From the NCBI GenBank assembly GCA_004017275.1, contig SAKE01000001.1, positions 862,310 to 926,309 of the forward strand: 64,000 nucleotides of DNA, written 5' to 3'. Source of the DNA: Mesorhizobium sp. (GTDB lineage Bacteria > Pseudomonadota > Alphaproteobacteria > Rhizobiales > Rhizobiaceae). Numbering within the stretch: the stretch's first letter is position 1; each line of letters opens with the position of its first letter. The position numbers and the translations under genes were made by a program. The notes beneath the pieces are model-generated. The model had not been told where the DNA came from and did not search any database. It worked only from the letters and a program-made list of their open reading frames with translations. Below, piece after piece: positions 36,185 through 45,128 of the stretch.

Positions 36185-38830
36185 TCACGCCAGCGTGCGC
36201 TCGACAATATCTCGAAGGTCCGCTGACAGGTTTTCCGCATTGGCGATCGAAAGCAGCGCTTCCCGGGCCTTGGCCTGCCGGCCAGGTTCCAGCGAACGCC
36301 ACGATCTGAGCGCCGTCGCCAACCTTGCCGCCACTTGTGGGTTGCGTTTTTCGACCTCAAGCACAGTCTGAGCAAAGAACCGGTAGCCCTCGCCGTCGGC
36401 ACGATGGAAGCCGGTCTGGTTGGCGCTGGAGAAGGTGCCGATCAGCGAGCGTACCCGGTTCGGATTGCCCATCGAAAAGGCCGGGTGGCTGGTCAGGACC
36501 CTCACGGTGTCGACGGTTTGCGGCCCCGGAACGCTGGCCTGGATCTGGAACCATTTGTCCATGACCAGCGGGTCGGACCCATAGATCGTCTCGAAAGCCG
36601 CCAGCGCCTCGATCGCCTCGGGCGAACCGTGATGACGATGCGCGAGCACGGCAAGTGCTGCCGCGCGGTCGGTCATGTTGGTCGCCGACTGGAAATGCCT
36701 GGCGGCGAGTGCCGCTCCGCCCGGCTGCAGCGCCAGATAATCCAGCAGCGTGTTGCGCAAGGCGCGTCGTCCGGCGCTCGCTGCATCAGGGCTGAATGCT
36801 TCTGTATCGGCAAGGCTGAGGTAGAGGCCCGAAAAAGCGTCGCGGTTCGCGGTGCCGATTGCCAGCGCCAACGCCTCGCGAGCTGCATAGATGGCATCGG
36901 GATCGATGTTCCTGCCGATGTCTCGGGCAATGTCGGCTTCGCCGGGCAGGGCCAGCGCCAGCGCCCGATAGGCCGGTTCCAGCGTCTCGTCGCCGGCGAT
37001 GCTGCCGGCGAGTTCGCTCAGCCGCGTCGCAAAGGCCGGCTGCTTGCCGCCGAGGATCTCGCGGAAGGCTGATATCAGCGCATCAGTCAGCAATGTGTTG
37101 AAGGCCTGCCAGCGCGAGAAGGCGTCGCTGTCATGGCGGGCGAGAAAGAACTGGTCGTCGGCCTTCTGCTCGACCGACAGCGTCACCGGCGCCGAAAAGC
37201 CGCGGTTGAGCGACACGGCCGGGCGCTCGGTCGCGCCGGAAAACCGCACCATGTGGCGGCGCTTGCGGACATGGATGACGCCGTCCTCGACGCTGGCGCC
37301 CTCGACGCCGCTATAGGCCACCGGCTTGCCGCCCGCGCCGATCAGGCCGAAGGCGAGCGGGATGTGCATCAGCCGCTTGCGGCTTTCGGAGGGTGTCGGC
37401 GGCACCGACTGCTCGATTTCGAGCGTGAATTCCTGCGCGGCCGGATTGTGCGTCGAACTGATCGTCAGGTTCGGCGTGCCTGCCTGATGATACCAAAGCG
37501 CGAACTGCGACAGGTCGCGGCCGGACGTATCCTCGAACACCTTGATGAAATCCTCGATCGTCGCCGCGTCGCCATCGTGCCGCTCGAAATAGAGGTCCAT
37601 GCCGGCGCGAAAGACGTCGGCCCCGAGAATTGTGCGGATCATCCGCACCACTTCGGAGCCTTTTTCATAGACCGTCGCCGTGTAGAAATTGTTGATCTCG
37701 CGGTAGCGGCGCGGCCGCACCGGATGCGCCAGCGGACCCTGGTCCTCGGGGAACTGGTGGGCGCGCAAAGTGCGCACTTCGGCGATGCGCTTGACCGCGC
37801 GCGAGCGCTGATCGGCGGAGAACTCGTGGTCGCGGAAGACTGTCAGGCCTTCCTTCAGGCAGAGCTGGAACCAGTCGCGGCAAGTGATTCTGTTGCCTGT
37901 CCAATTGTGGAAATACTCATGTGCGATGATCGCCTCGATATTGGCGAAATCGGCGTCCGTCGCGGTCTCCTGGTCTGCCAGCACATATTTGTCGTTGAAG
38001 ATGTTGAGGCCCTTGTTCTCCATCGCGCCCATGTTGAAGTCGGACACCGCGACGATGTTGAAGACGTCGAGATCGTATTCCCGGCCGAACGCTTCTTCGT
38101 CCCATTTCATCGACCGCTTCAGCGCGTCCATCGCGTAGCCGGCCAGCTTCTCCTTGCCAGGCTCGACATAGATGCCGAGCTCCACCGTGCGGCCCGACAG
38201 CGTAACGAAACTGTCGGCGAGCTGGCCGAGATTGCCGGCCACCAATGCGAACAGATAGGACGGCTTGGGGAAGGGGTCGTGCCATCTAGCATAGTGCCAG
38301 CCATCGCCGAGATCGCCGCTGTCGAGCCGGTTGCCGTTGGACAGGAGCAGCGGCGCCTCCTCACGCAGCGCTTCGATTCTCACCGTGTAGACGGACAGGA
38401 TGTCGGGACGATCGAGGAAATAGGTGATGCGGCGAAAACCCTCGGCCTCGCATTGCGTGCAGTAGACATGGCTCGAGCGGTAGAGGCCCATCAAGGCTTC
38501 GTTGCCCGCCGGCGCCACCTCGGTCTCGATGAGCAGCTGGAAGCGGGGTGCCGCCGGCGGCTTGAGAATGGTCAGCTGGTCAGGCGTCGCCAGCAGATCC
38601 GCCGGTTTCACTTTCTTGCCGTCGATCTCGATGCGCTTGAGCGTCAGCCCGTCGCCGTCGAGCACCAATGGTGCCGACGCGGAGACGCCGTCACGACGCT
38701 CGATCGTGAGCAAGGCCGTGACGCGCGTTGCGTCTGGCGAAAGGCGGAAGGTGAGGTTGGTTTGCGGAATGAGGTAGTCGTTGGGGCGATAGTCTTCGAG
38801 CTTGAAGACCTGGCCGGTGTCCGTGCGCAT
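36185..38830 (-). CDS. pepN: Aminopeptidase N (M1 family)
   Basis: 881 residues, the usual size of the bacterial enzyme. The exopeptidase motif GAMEN (in SDFNMGAMENKG) and the zinc site HEYFHNW, with first His at about residue 304 and the distal Glu in KEGLTVFRDHEF, are intact. The start MRTDTGQVFKLEDYRP at 38830 matches family N-termini; the upstream frame to 38884 is not conserved. It removes N-terminal residues from peptides in the cytoplasm. It is a single gene, with an inverted-repeat element abutting its 3' end. Confidence 0.95.
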   Translation of the reverse strand: MRTDTGQVFKLEDYRPNDYLIPQTNLTFRLSPDATRVTALLTIERRDGVSASAPLVLDGDGLTLKRIEIDGKKVKPADLLATPDQLTILKPPAAPRFQLLIETEVAPAGNEALMGLYRSSHVYCTQCEAEGFRRITYFLDRPDILSVYTVRIEALREEAPLLLSNGNRLDSGDLGDGWHYARWHDPFPKPSYLFALVAGNLGQLADSFVTLSGRTVELGIYVEPGKEKLAGYAMDALKRSMKWDEEAFGREYDLDVFNIVAVSDFNMGAMENKGLNIFNDKYVLADQETATDADFANIEAIIAHEYFHNWTGNRITCRDWFQLCLKEGLTVFRDHEFSADQRSRAVKRIAEVRTLRAHQFPEDQGPLAHPVRPRRYREINNFYTATVYEKGSEVVRMIRTILGADVFRAGMDLYFERHDGDAATIEDFIKVFEDTSGRDLSQFALWYHQAGTPNLTISSTHNPAAQEFTLEIEQSVPPTPSESRKRLMHIPLAFGLIGAGGKPVAYSGVEGASVEDGVIHVRKRRHMVRFSGATERPAVSLNRGFSAPVTLSVEQKADDQFFLARHDSDAFSRWQAFNTLLTDALISAFREILGGKQPAFATRLSELAGSIAGDETLEPAYRALALALPGEADIARDIGRNIDPDAIYAAREALALAIGTANRDAFSGLYLSLADTEAFSPDAASAGRRALRNTLLDYLALQPGGAALAARHFQSATNMTDRAAALAVLAHRHHGSPEAIEALAAFETIYGSDPLVMDKWFQIQASVPGPQTVDTVRVLTSHPAFSMGNPNRVRSLIGTFSSANQTGFHRADGEGYRFFAQTVLEVEKRNPQVAARLATALRSWRSLEPGRQAKAREALLSIANAENLSADLRDIVERTLA

Positions 38831-38986
38831 TCCGTGGGTTTTCCTGTCGATTGCGTTGGCGGCGGATTGTGTCCGCTGGTCCAAGAAATTTGAAGTCCGC
38901 GCTCTTTACACGAAACGGCCCCTCGACAAAACTGAGGCAATGCCTATTTCAGGCATTCCTTCTCCCGTCATCATCACGAGGCATCC

Positions 38987-41293
38987 ATGACCGTCGTCAC
39001 ACCGAAATTCGGCATGGGCGCATCCGTGCTGCGGCGCGAGGATGCCGCCTTCATCCAGGGGCAGGGACGCTATACCGACGACATCCAGCCGGCCGGCGTC
39101 CTGCATGGCTATGTCTTGCGCGCGCCCGTCGCCAAGGCCAGCTTCACCATCGGCTCGACCGAGGCGGCGAAGGCAGCACCAGGCGTCCATCTGGTGCTGA
39201 CCGGCAGGGAGTTGGCCCATCTCGGCGATCTCAGGTCCGGCGTCATGCAGGAACAGCCGGACGGCACCAAGGCGCCGACGCGCGACATCCCGATCCTGTG
39301 CCGCGACCGGGTCAACTATGTCGGCGATGCCGTCGCCTTCGTCGTCGCCGACAGCCGTGCCTTGGCGCAGGATGCCGCTGAACTGATCGACGTCGACTAT
39401 GAGAGCGAAGATGCAGCCTCCGGGACGGCAACGGCACTTGCCGAAGGCACGCCTTTGGTCTGGCCGGAGCTTGGTTCCAACCGCGCCTTCACCTACCACA
39501 TGGGCGACAGGAAAAAGACTGAAGCGGCTTTCGCCAAGGCCGCCCACGTCACCCGCATCGAATTCGTCAACAACCGGCTGGTCTGCAACTACATGGAGCC
39601 GCGATCGGCGATCGGCGAGTGGAACGCTGAGGAGAACCGCTTCGTGCTGACCACGGGGTCGCAGGGCGTGCATTCCATGCAGTACATCCTGGCCAGCGTG
39701 TTCAAGGTCAAGAAGGACCGGCTGCGCGTCATCACGCCGGATGTCGGCGGCGGTTTCGGACCGAAGAGCTTCGTCTACCGTGAATATCCGCTGGTGCTGG
39801 AGGCGGCAAAGCGGCTTGGCCGTCCGGTCAAATGGGCCGGCGACCGCACGGAACACTTCCTGACCGACGCGCAAGGCCGCGACAATGTCGTGACAGCCGA
39901 GATGGCGCTGGACAAGGATGGCCGCTTTCTCGGTATGAAGGTGAACCTGCTCGCCAACATCGGCGCCTATATCTCGCAATACGGCCCGTTCATCCCCTAT
40001 ATCGGCGTCACCATGTCGACCGGCGTCTATGATATCCAGGCGCTCGACGTCTCGGTCACCGGTCTCTACACCAACACCTGTCCGGTCGATGCCTATCGCG
40101 GCGCCGGCCGTCCGGAAGCAGCGTTCCTGCTGGAAAAGCTTGTCGATGCCTGCGCCCACGATCTCGGCCTGCCTGTCGAGGAGATCCGCCGTCGCAACTT
40201 CATCCGGCCGGAGCAGTTTCCCTACCGGACGCAAACCGGCCGCCTCTACGATACCGGTGAATTCGAAGGCCATATGGAGCGCGCCATTGAGCAATCCGAA
40301 TGGAAGGCGTTTCCGGAGCGGCTGGCGCAGGCGAAAGCCGGCGGAAAGATCCGCGGCCTCGGCATGGCGACCTATATCGAGGCCTGTGCCTTTCCCGGTT
40401 CCGAACCGGCCTTTGTCGAACTCAACGGCGACGGCACGGTGACGCTGAAGATCGGCACCCAGACCAACGGGCAGGGACACGCCACCGCCTATGCGCAGTT
40501 CCTGTCGGAAAAGCTCAATCTAGACATCGACAAGATCCATGTCCGCCAGGGCGACACCGACGAGCTGAAGGCCGGCGGCGGCACCGGCGGCTCGCGCTCC
40601 ATTCCGCTGGGGGGTGTATCAGCTTCCCGCGCGGGCGAGGATCTGGCCAACAAGATCAAGCGCATTGCCGCCGATGAGTTGGAGGCTTCTGCCGGCGACA
40701 TCGAGCTGTCTGATGGTGTTGCCCGCATCGTCGGCACCGATCGCTCGATCGATTTCTCCACCATCGCCAAGGCCGCCAAGACGCCTGAAGATCTCAAGGG
40801 CTTTGGCGAGTTCGTGCAGGACGAATGCACCTATCCCAACGGCACCCATATCTGCGAGGTCGAGATCGATCCCGAAACCGGCGCGACCGAGATCGTCCGC
40901 TACACCATCGTCGATGATTTCGGCGTCACCGTGAACCCGATCCTGCTCGCCGGCCAGGTGCATGGCGGCGTCGTGCAAGGCATCGGCCAGGCGCTGACCG
41001 AGGACACCATCTATGGCGAGGACGGGCAGCTGCTGACGGCGAGCTTCATGGACTACGCCATGCCGCGCGCCGACAATTTCCCGTTCTTCCATTTCGAGAC
41101 CCGCAACGTGCCGTCGACGACCAATGCGCTCGGCATCAAAGGGGCAGGCGAGGCCGGCACGATCGGCTCGACGCCAGCGGCACTCAACGCAGTGACCGAT
41201 GCGCTCTGGCGTGCCTACGGCGTCAGGCACATCGACATGCCGGCAACGCCGGCGCGGATCTGGGCAACGATCCGGGAAGCGTCGGGAGCGTGA
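38987..41293 (+). CDS. Molybdenum hydroxylase large subunit (xanthine dehydrogenase / form II CoxL type)
   Basis: 768 residues. Ald_Xan_dh_C domain at the N-terminus (about 20-135) and a molybdopterin-binding domain in the remainder, with GGGFGPKS, DAYRGAGRPEA and the catalytic Glu in KGAGEAGTIG. The active-site loop is AYRGAGR (form II), not the VAYRCSFR loop of true CO dehydrogenase, so CO oxidation is unlikely. The 2Fe-2S and FAD subunits normally encoded alongside are absent; partners must be elsewhere or the protein is an orphan. Its stop overlaps the transporter start (GTGA). Substrate unknown. Confidence 0.88.
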   Translation: MTVVTPKFGMGASVLRREDAAFIQGQGRYTDDIQPAGVLHGYVLRAPVAKASFTIGSTEAAKAAPGVHLVLTGRELAHLGDLRSGVMQEQPDGTKAPTRDIPILCRDRVNYVGDAVAFVVADSRALAQDAAELIDVDYESEDAASGTATALAEGTPLVWPELGSNRAFTYHMGDRKKTEAAFAKAAHVTRIEFVNNRLVCNYMEPRSAIGEWNAEENRFVLTTGSQGVHSMQYILASVFKVKKDRLRVITPDVGGGFGPKSFVYREYPLVLEAAKRLGRPVKWAGDRTEHFLTDAQGRDNVVTAEMALDKDGRFLGMKVNLLANIGAYISQYGPFIPYIGVTMSTGVYDIQALDVSVTGLYTNTCPVDAYRGAGRPEAAFLLEKLVDACAHDLGLPVEEIRRRNFIRPEQFPYRTQTGRLYDTGEFEGHMERAIEQSEWKAFPERLAQAKAGGKIRGLGMATYIEACAFPGSEPAFVELNGDGTVTLKIGTQTNGQGHATAYAQFLSEKLNLDIDKIHVRQGDTDELKAGGGTGGSRSIPLGGVSASRAGEDLANKIKRIAADELEASAGDIELSDGVARIVGTDRSIDFSTIAKAAKTPEDLKGFGEFVQDECTYPNGTHICEVEIDPETGATEIVRYTIVDDFGVTVNPILLAGQVHGGVVQGIGQALTEDTIYGEDGQLLTASFMDYAMPRADNFPFFHFETRNVPSTTNALGIKGAGEAGTIGSTPAALNAVTDALWRAYGVRHIDMPATPARIWATIREASGA

Positions 41294-42267
41294 CAGCAGG
41301 CCCGGGCAGCCCCTCGGCCAAAGCCAGCGACCATGCTGGCGGGCACAACACGCTCAACGGCATCATGCTCAAGGTCGTTTCAGTGGCGGTCTTCGTCGGC
41401 ATGCAGACTTGCATCAAGGCGGCGGGCACTGTACCGGCGGGTCAGATCGTCTTTTTCCGCTCGTTCTTCGCCATCTTCCCGATCATCGCCTTCCTGGCTT
41501 TCAGGAAAGAACTCGGCACTGCGTTCACTACCAAGCGTCCGCTCAACCACATCGCCCGCGGCCTTGTCGGCGTCGGTGCCATGGGGCTTGGCTTCTTCGC
41601 TTTGACCCGGCTGCCGCTGCCGGAAGCGATCACGCTGAACTATGCGCAGCCTTTGCTGGTGGTGGTGTTTTCCTCGATCTTTCTCGGCGAGGCCATCCGC
41701 GTCTATCGCTGGAGCGCCGTCGCGGTCGGTCTGGTTGGCGTGCTGATCATTTCCTGGCCGGAACTGACGCTGCTGAGTTCCGACGAGGCGCTCGACGACC
41801 AGGAAGTGCTTGGCGTTATCGCCGCCCTTGTCGCGGCGGCGATCTCGGCCGTCGCCATGCTTTTGGTGCGCAATCTCGTGCAAAGCGAGCGCACCGCGAC
41901 CATCGTGCTGTGGTTTTCGGTGACGGCGAGCGTCATGTCGCTGCTATCGCTGCCGTTCGGCTGGCAAGCGTTGACACCGCTCCAGGCGGCTCTTCTGGTT
42001 GCCGCCGGCTTCTGCGGCGGCCTCGGCCAGATCCTGATGACGGCGGCCTATCGCCATGCCGAGGCCTCGGTGGTAGCGCCGTTCGAATACACCTCGATGA
42101 TCCTTGGGGTCGTCGTCGGCTATCTCGCCTTCGGCGACGTCGCCACGCTGAATATGCTCATCGGCGGCCTGATCGTCGTTGCCGCAGGGATCTTCATCAT
42201 CTGGCGCGAACGACAGCTTGGCCTGGAGCGCACCCGCACCCGCAAGGCATCTTTGCCTGAAGGGTGA
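41290..42267 (+). CDS. DMT-superfamily EamA transporter
   Basis: 325 residues with about ten membrane segments in two EamA repeats (about 25-160 and 175-305), for example AMGLGFFALTRLPLPEAITLN. The start is GTG at 41290, overlapping the hydroxylase stop by 4 bp, so the two are coupled; ATG at 41365 (MLKVVSVAV) would be a shorter alternative. EamA proteins export or import metabolites such as amino acids or nucleobases; linkage to the hydroxylase suggests a shared substrate (inference). Its stop directly abuts the stop of the convergent XRE gene. Confidence 0.85.
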   Translation: MTAGPGSPSAKASDHAGGHNTLNGIMLKVVSVAVFVGMQTCIKAAGTVPAGQIVFFRSFFAIFPIIAFLAFRKELGTAFTTKRPLNHIARGLVGVGAMGLGFFALTRLPLPEAITLNYAQPLLVVVFSSIFLGEAIRVYRWSAVAVGLVGVLIISWPELTLLSSDEALDDQEVLGVIAALVAAAISAVAMLLVRNLVQSERTATIVLWFSVTASVMSLLSLPFGWQALTPLQAALLVAAGFCGGLGQILMTAAYRHAEASVVAPFEYTSMILGVVVGYLAFGDVATLNMLIGGLIVVAAGIFIIWRERQLGLERTRTRKASLPEG

Positions 42268-43080
42268 TTACGCCCGTTCGGCCCGTTCCTTAGCCAATCG
42301 CACCAGCACCGTCCTGGTCTGCTCGTCGGCCGGGAAAAACGATTCGATCGCCAGCTCCGACAGGGTCACGTCGAGTGGCGTGCCGAAGACGGTGATGGTG
42401 CTGATGAACGACAGCACCTGATCGCCATGCGCCAGCCGCAGTGGATGCACGATGGCATTCGGCTCGACCACCGTCGGCCGGCTGCCTTTCAGACCGGACG
42501 GATAAGTCCTCAGCTCACGCTCGAGTTCGATCAGCACGGGGTCGCCGCTGGCGTCATTCTGGTGCTTCAGGCGCTCGAGCAGATGCGTCCGCCATTCCTG
42601 GAGATTGACGATGCGCGGAGCGATACCGCCGGGATGCAGGCTGAGGCGAAGCACATTGACCGGCGGCGCCAGCAGCGAGGCCTCGCCGACGTCGGCGAGG
42701 AAGGGTGCGATGGCGGCGTTGGCCGAAACCAGATTCCAATGGCGGTCGACGGCAAGTGCGGGGAAAGGTTCATGCCCCTTGAGCACGATCTCGACCGCCG
42801 CCATCGCCGGCGCCAGTTTCGCGTCGGTGAGCGACCTCTCGCCGAAGCTCGGGGCAAAGCCGGCGGCAAGCAGCAACTGGTTGCGCTGCCTGAGTGGGAT
42901 CGAAAGCTGCTCGGCCAGATGCAGCACCATGTCCCGCGAGGGTGCGGCACGGCCGCTTTCGACGAAGCTCAGATGTCGCTGCGATATCTCGGCTTCCATG
43001 GCGAGGTCGAGTTGCGACATGCGGCGGCGCGTGCGCCATTCGCGAATGAGGCTGCCGGCGGACGTTTGGGATGTCGTCAT
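42268..43080 (-). CDS. XRE-family regulator with MmyB-like ligand domain
   Basis: 270 residues: an HTH_XRE domain at 10-66 (LIREWRTRRRMSQLDLAMEA...SQRHLSFVESGR) and a C-terminal MmyB-like (PAS-type) ligand-binding domain (about 95-260, with AVDRHWNLVSANAAIAPFL). Such regulators sense a small hydrophobic ligand and repress or activate nearby genes. It is convergent with the EamA transporter, with no spacing between the stop codons, so control of that gene is uncertain. Ligand unknown. Confidence 0.88.
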   Translation of the reverse strand: MTTSQTSAGSLIREWRTRRRMSQLDLAMEAEISQRHLSFVESGRAAPSRDMVLHLAEQLSIPLRQRNQLLLAAGFAPSFGERSLTDAKLAPAMAAVEIVLKGHEPFPALAVDRHWNLVSANAAIAPFLADVGEASLLAPPVNVLRLSLHPGGIAPRIVNLQEWRTHLLERLKHQNDASGDPVLIELERELRTYPSGLKGSRPTVVEPNAIVHPLRLAHGDQVLSFISTITVFGTPLDVTLSELAIESFFPADEQTRTVLVRLAKERAERA

Positions 43081-43176
43081 GAGGGATGGTTAGACCGGGA
43101 GAAGGGGCATTTCAATTACCTTGCAGGTTATCGATGCGGCATCCACGTCCGAGATTGGCGAAAGCGGCGAAAACGG

Positions 43177-43336
43177 CCAATCTCCCCCCTTGTGGGGGAG
43201 ATGCCTGTCCCGCCAACGTGTCAGCAGGCCGCGCCAGCGTCGTCATGCGAAACCAAAGGGAAGATCGCAAAGGCTTGCGATCCTTCGCGCCCCCTCTGTC
43301 CTACCGGACATCTCCCCCACGAGGGGGGAGATTGGC
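43177..43336. repeat. Inverted-repeat intergenic element next to the uracil-DNA glycosylase gene
   Basis: 160 bp. Left arm GCCAATCTCCCCCCTTGTGG (43177-43196, continuing GGGAGATG) and right arm ending CACGAGGGGGGAGATTGGC at 43336 are near-perfect inverted copies. The centre shows no gene. It ends 3 bp from the glycosylase stop codon. A degenerate right end occurs at 15567-15593. No transposase, so at most a non-autonomous element. Confidence 0.75.
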
Positions 43337-43339
43337 CAA

Positions 43340-44215
43340 TCACCCAACTTCCCGCAGCTTCGCCTTCACTTCGAGAAAATCCCGCCACGCCAGTTTCTTG
43401 TGCGCAGGCGTTCGAAGCAAGTAGGCCGGATGCAGCGTCGGCATGGCCGGAATGGCGATGCCTGATGCGGTCGTGTGGACGCGCCAGTTGCCGCGCAGCC
43501 GCAGGATGCCTTCCGAGGTGTTGAGCAAGGTTTTTGCCGATGGGCCGCCGAGATTGATCAGCACCTTCGGATTGACCAGTTCGATCTGCCGCTCGATGAA
43601 CGGCCGGCAGATCTCGGTTTCGTGCGGCGTCGGCGTGCGATTGCCCGGCGGGCGCCAGGGAATGACGTTGGCGATGTAGACAGATGTGCGGTCGAGCCCG
43701 ATCGCCGCCAGCATGCGATCGAGCAGCCGGCCCGAGCGGCCGACGAAGGGCAGGCCCTCGATGTCCTCGTCGCGGCCGGGTGCCTCGCCAACCAGCATCA
43801 CGGCGGCCTCCGGATTGCCGTCGGCGAACACCAGGTTCTTGGCGGTGGCCTTGAGATTGCAGCCGTCGAACGCCGCCATGTGCTGGCGAAGCTCGTCTAG
43901 CGTCGTTGCCGTCGTTGCCAACTGGCGGGCGAGTGCCGCCTGTGCTTCGTCGGGAATGGTCGCAGACGGCGCGCGCGCAACGGGCGGAGCATTTGCTCTG
44001 TCGCCGGTTTCGGCGCGAGGCATATTGGTCGAACGCTGCGGTATGGCGGTGTCGCCCGAAGGCGCAGCCGTCGGCGCACGCTCCATTGGCTTTGGCGCAA
44101 CCTCGGCGAACCGGTTCACCGGCTGGTCTTCAAGCGCCTCATCGACGCCCACGCTGGCATAAAAGGCCAGCAAGTCGGCGATGTCAGGTCTGTTGTTTGG
44201 GGAAGTGGCAGTCAT
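43340..44215 (-). CDS. Uracil-DNA glycosylase family protein (family 4-like)
   Basis: 291 residues. An N-terminal low-complexity extension (about 1-90, Ala/Pro-rich) precedes the glycosylase domain with GEAPGRDED (motif A), PFVGRSGRLLDRML, and HPAYLLR (motif B). Family 4 enzymes normally hold a 4Fe-4S cluster with four cysteines; here only two remain (DGCNLKATA and TEICRPF), while the CxxC first position is lost and the KCRPP cysteine is Trp (NVIPWRPPGNR). DNA repair by uracil excision is still likely. The loss is probably lineage-wide, as I recall similar rhizobial sequences. Confidence 0.85.
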   Translation of the reverse strand: MTATSPNNRPDIADLLAFYASVGVDEALEDQPVNRFAEVAPKPMERAPTAAPSGDTAIPQRSTNMPRAETGDRANAPPVARAPSATIPDEAQAALARQLATTATTLDELRQHMAAFDGCNLKATAKNLVFADGNPEAAVMLVGEAPGRDEDIEGLPFVGRSGRLLDRMLAAIGLDRTSVYIANVIPWRPPGNRTPTPHETEICRPFIERQIELVNPKVLINLGGPSAKTLLNTSEGILRLRGNWRVHTTASGIAIPAMPTLHPAYLLRTPAHKKLAWRDFLEVKAKLREVG

Positions 44216-44265
44216 GCCGGCACATTCATCCGTGAGGCGGCAATTTGCAAGGCTGGCCGCTTGCT

Positions 44266-44910
44266 CTACCCCGTTGGTATGCGGGGATCCTGCACCAGGT
44301 AAAAGGTCCAGCGCGGGGTGTAATCAGTCATCAGGAATTCGAACCTGGCGGTTTTCAGCGGGTCGACCTTGCCATTCCGGAACAGCAGCCGGTCATAGGG
44401 TTCGAAATCGCGATCGAAATCGGCGAAATTGCTCGACCAGATATTGTCGGGCGTCTTGTTGCGCTGGTCGAACGAAAGTCCGTCACCGAACACGCTTGGC
44501 CGGTTCAGAATTTCCTGCAGCTCGAACTGGAACTCGACCCAGGCCTGGCCGCTGTTGTTGAGCACGTCGATACGCATATACATGATGCCATTGGCGAATT
44601 CGCCGGCCTTGCCGAAAGCCTGGATCGGCTTGGTCGTGCGGATGGTCAGCGTCACCGGCGTTGATGCATCCAGCTCCTCGGTGATGACCAGCGGGTCGTC
44701 CCGCGTTCCCGTGCCCGAAGCGCCAGTGATGTGGAAGCCGCCAAGCTCGTCGGAGAAGGAGTAGGCGCCCGCTGCCCAGACTTTGACTTCGTCCGCGACG
44801 GCGTGACCCGGTGCCAGCACCAGAAGGGCCAAAAGGAGCGCCCGGCAGGCCCGGCCGGGCGTCGAAGAAAAGCGCGTCGATGAAAAGCCGCCTGGCCCAG
44901 GAATGCGCAT
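44266..44910 (-). CDS. Secreted protein of unknown function
   Basis: 214 residues. The start at 44910 gives an N-terminal signal (ALLLALLVLAPGHAVA, cleavage about residue 38) and a beta-rich mature part with GAYSFSDELGGFHITGASG and repeated Asp/Phe patterns (NFADFDRDFEPYDRLLF). No enzyme motif or known domain is recognised. The longer frame to 45036 only adds a Cys/Trp-rich stretch. It is divergent from the ETF:QO gene. There is no clear ribosome binding site, so the exact start is uncertain. Confidence 0.65.
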   Translation of the reverse strand: MRIPGPGGFSSTRFSSTPGRACRALLLALLVLAPGHAVADEVKVWAAGAYSFSDELGGFHITGASGTGTRDDPLVITEELDASTPVTLTIRTTKPIQAFGKAGEFANGIMYMRIDVLNNSGQAWVEFQFELQEILNRPSVFGDGLSFDQRNKTPDNIWSSNFADFDRDFEPYDRLLFRNGKVDPLKTARFEFLMTDYTPRWTFYLVQDPRIPTG

Positions 44911-45128
44911 GGTGCGAAGTATGGCCGATAAGCAAGCCGTCGAACAATTAAAAACGCAGGCGCCGGGGCAATACAAACGAAAAGCAGGCGCCCAGCCCCA
45001 CAATGCGCGACTTTTTGGCCAAAAGCGCATTGTCACGTATGCGCCGGTTTCCTGTCGCCAATTGATGCGCTATGCAGCGCAGGAGCCAGCAAGATACCCG
45101 AATGGGATAAGCCAGTGCGGAGGGGTTG

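Noticed and set aside
37133..38893. 586-codon open frame antisense to pepN
   Set aside because: Shadow frame of a clear M1 aminopeptidase.
38906..40480. Long open frame antisense to the molybdenum hydroxylase gene
   Set aside because: Shadow frame with no domain; sense strand is conserved.
38987..41293. Carbon monoxide dehydrogenase large subunit
   Set aside because: The active-site loop is AYRGAGR, not the VAYRCSFR loop of true CO dehydrogenases.
43177..43336. Insertion sequence
   Set aside because: Terminal inverted repeats but no transposase and no obvious target duplication.
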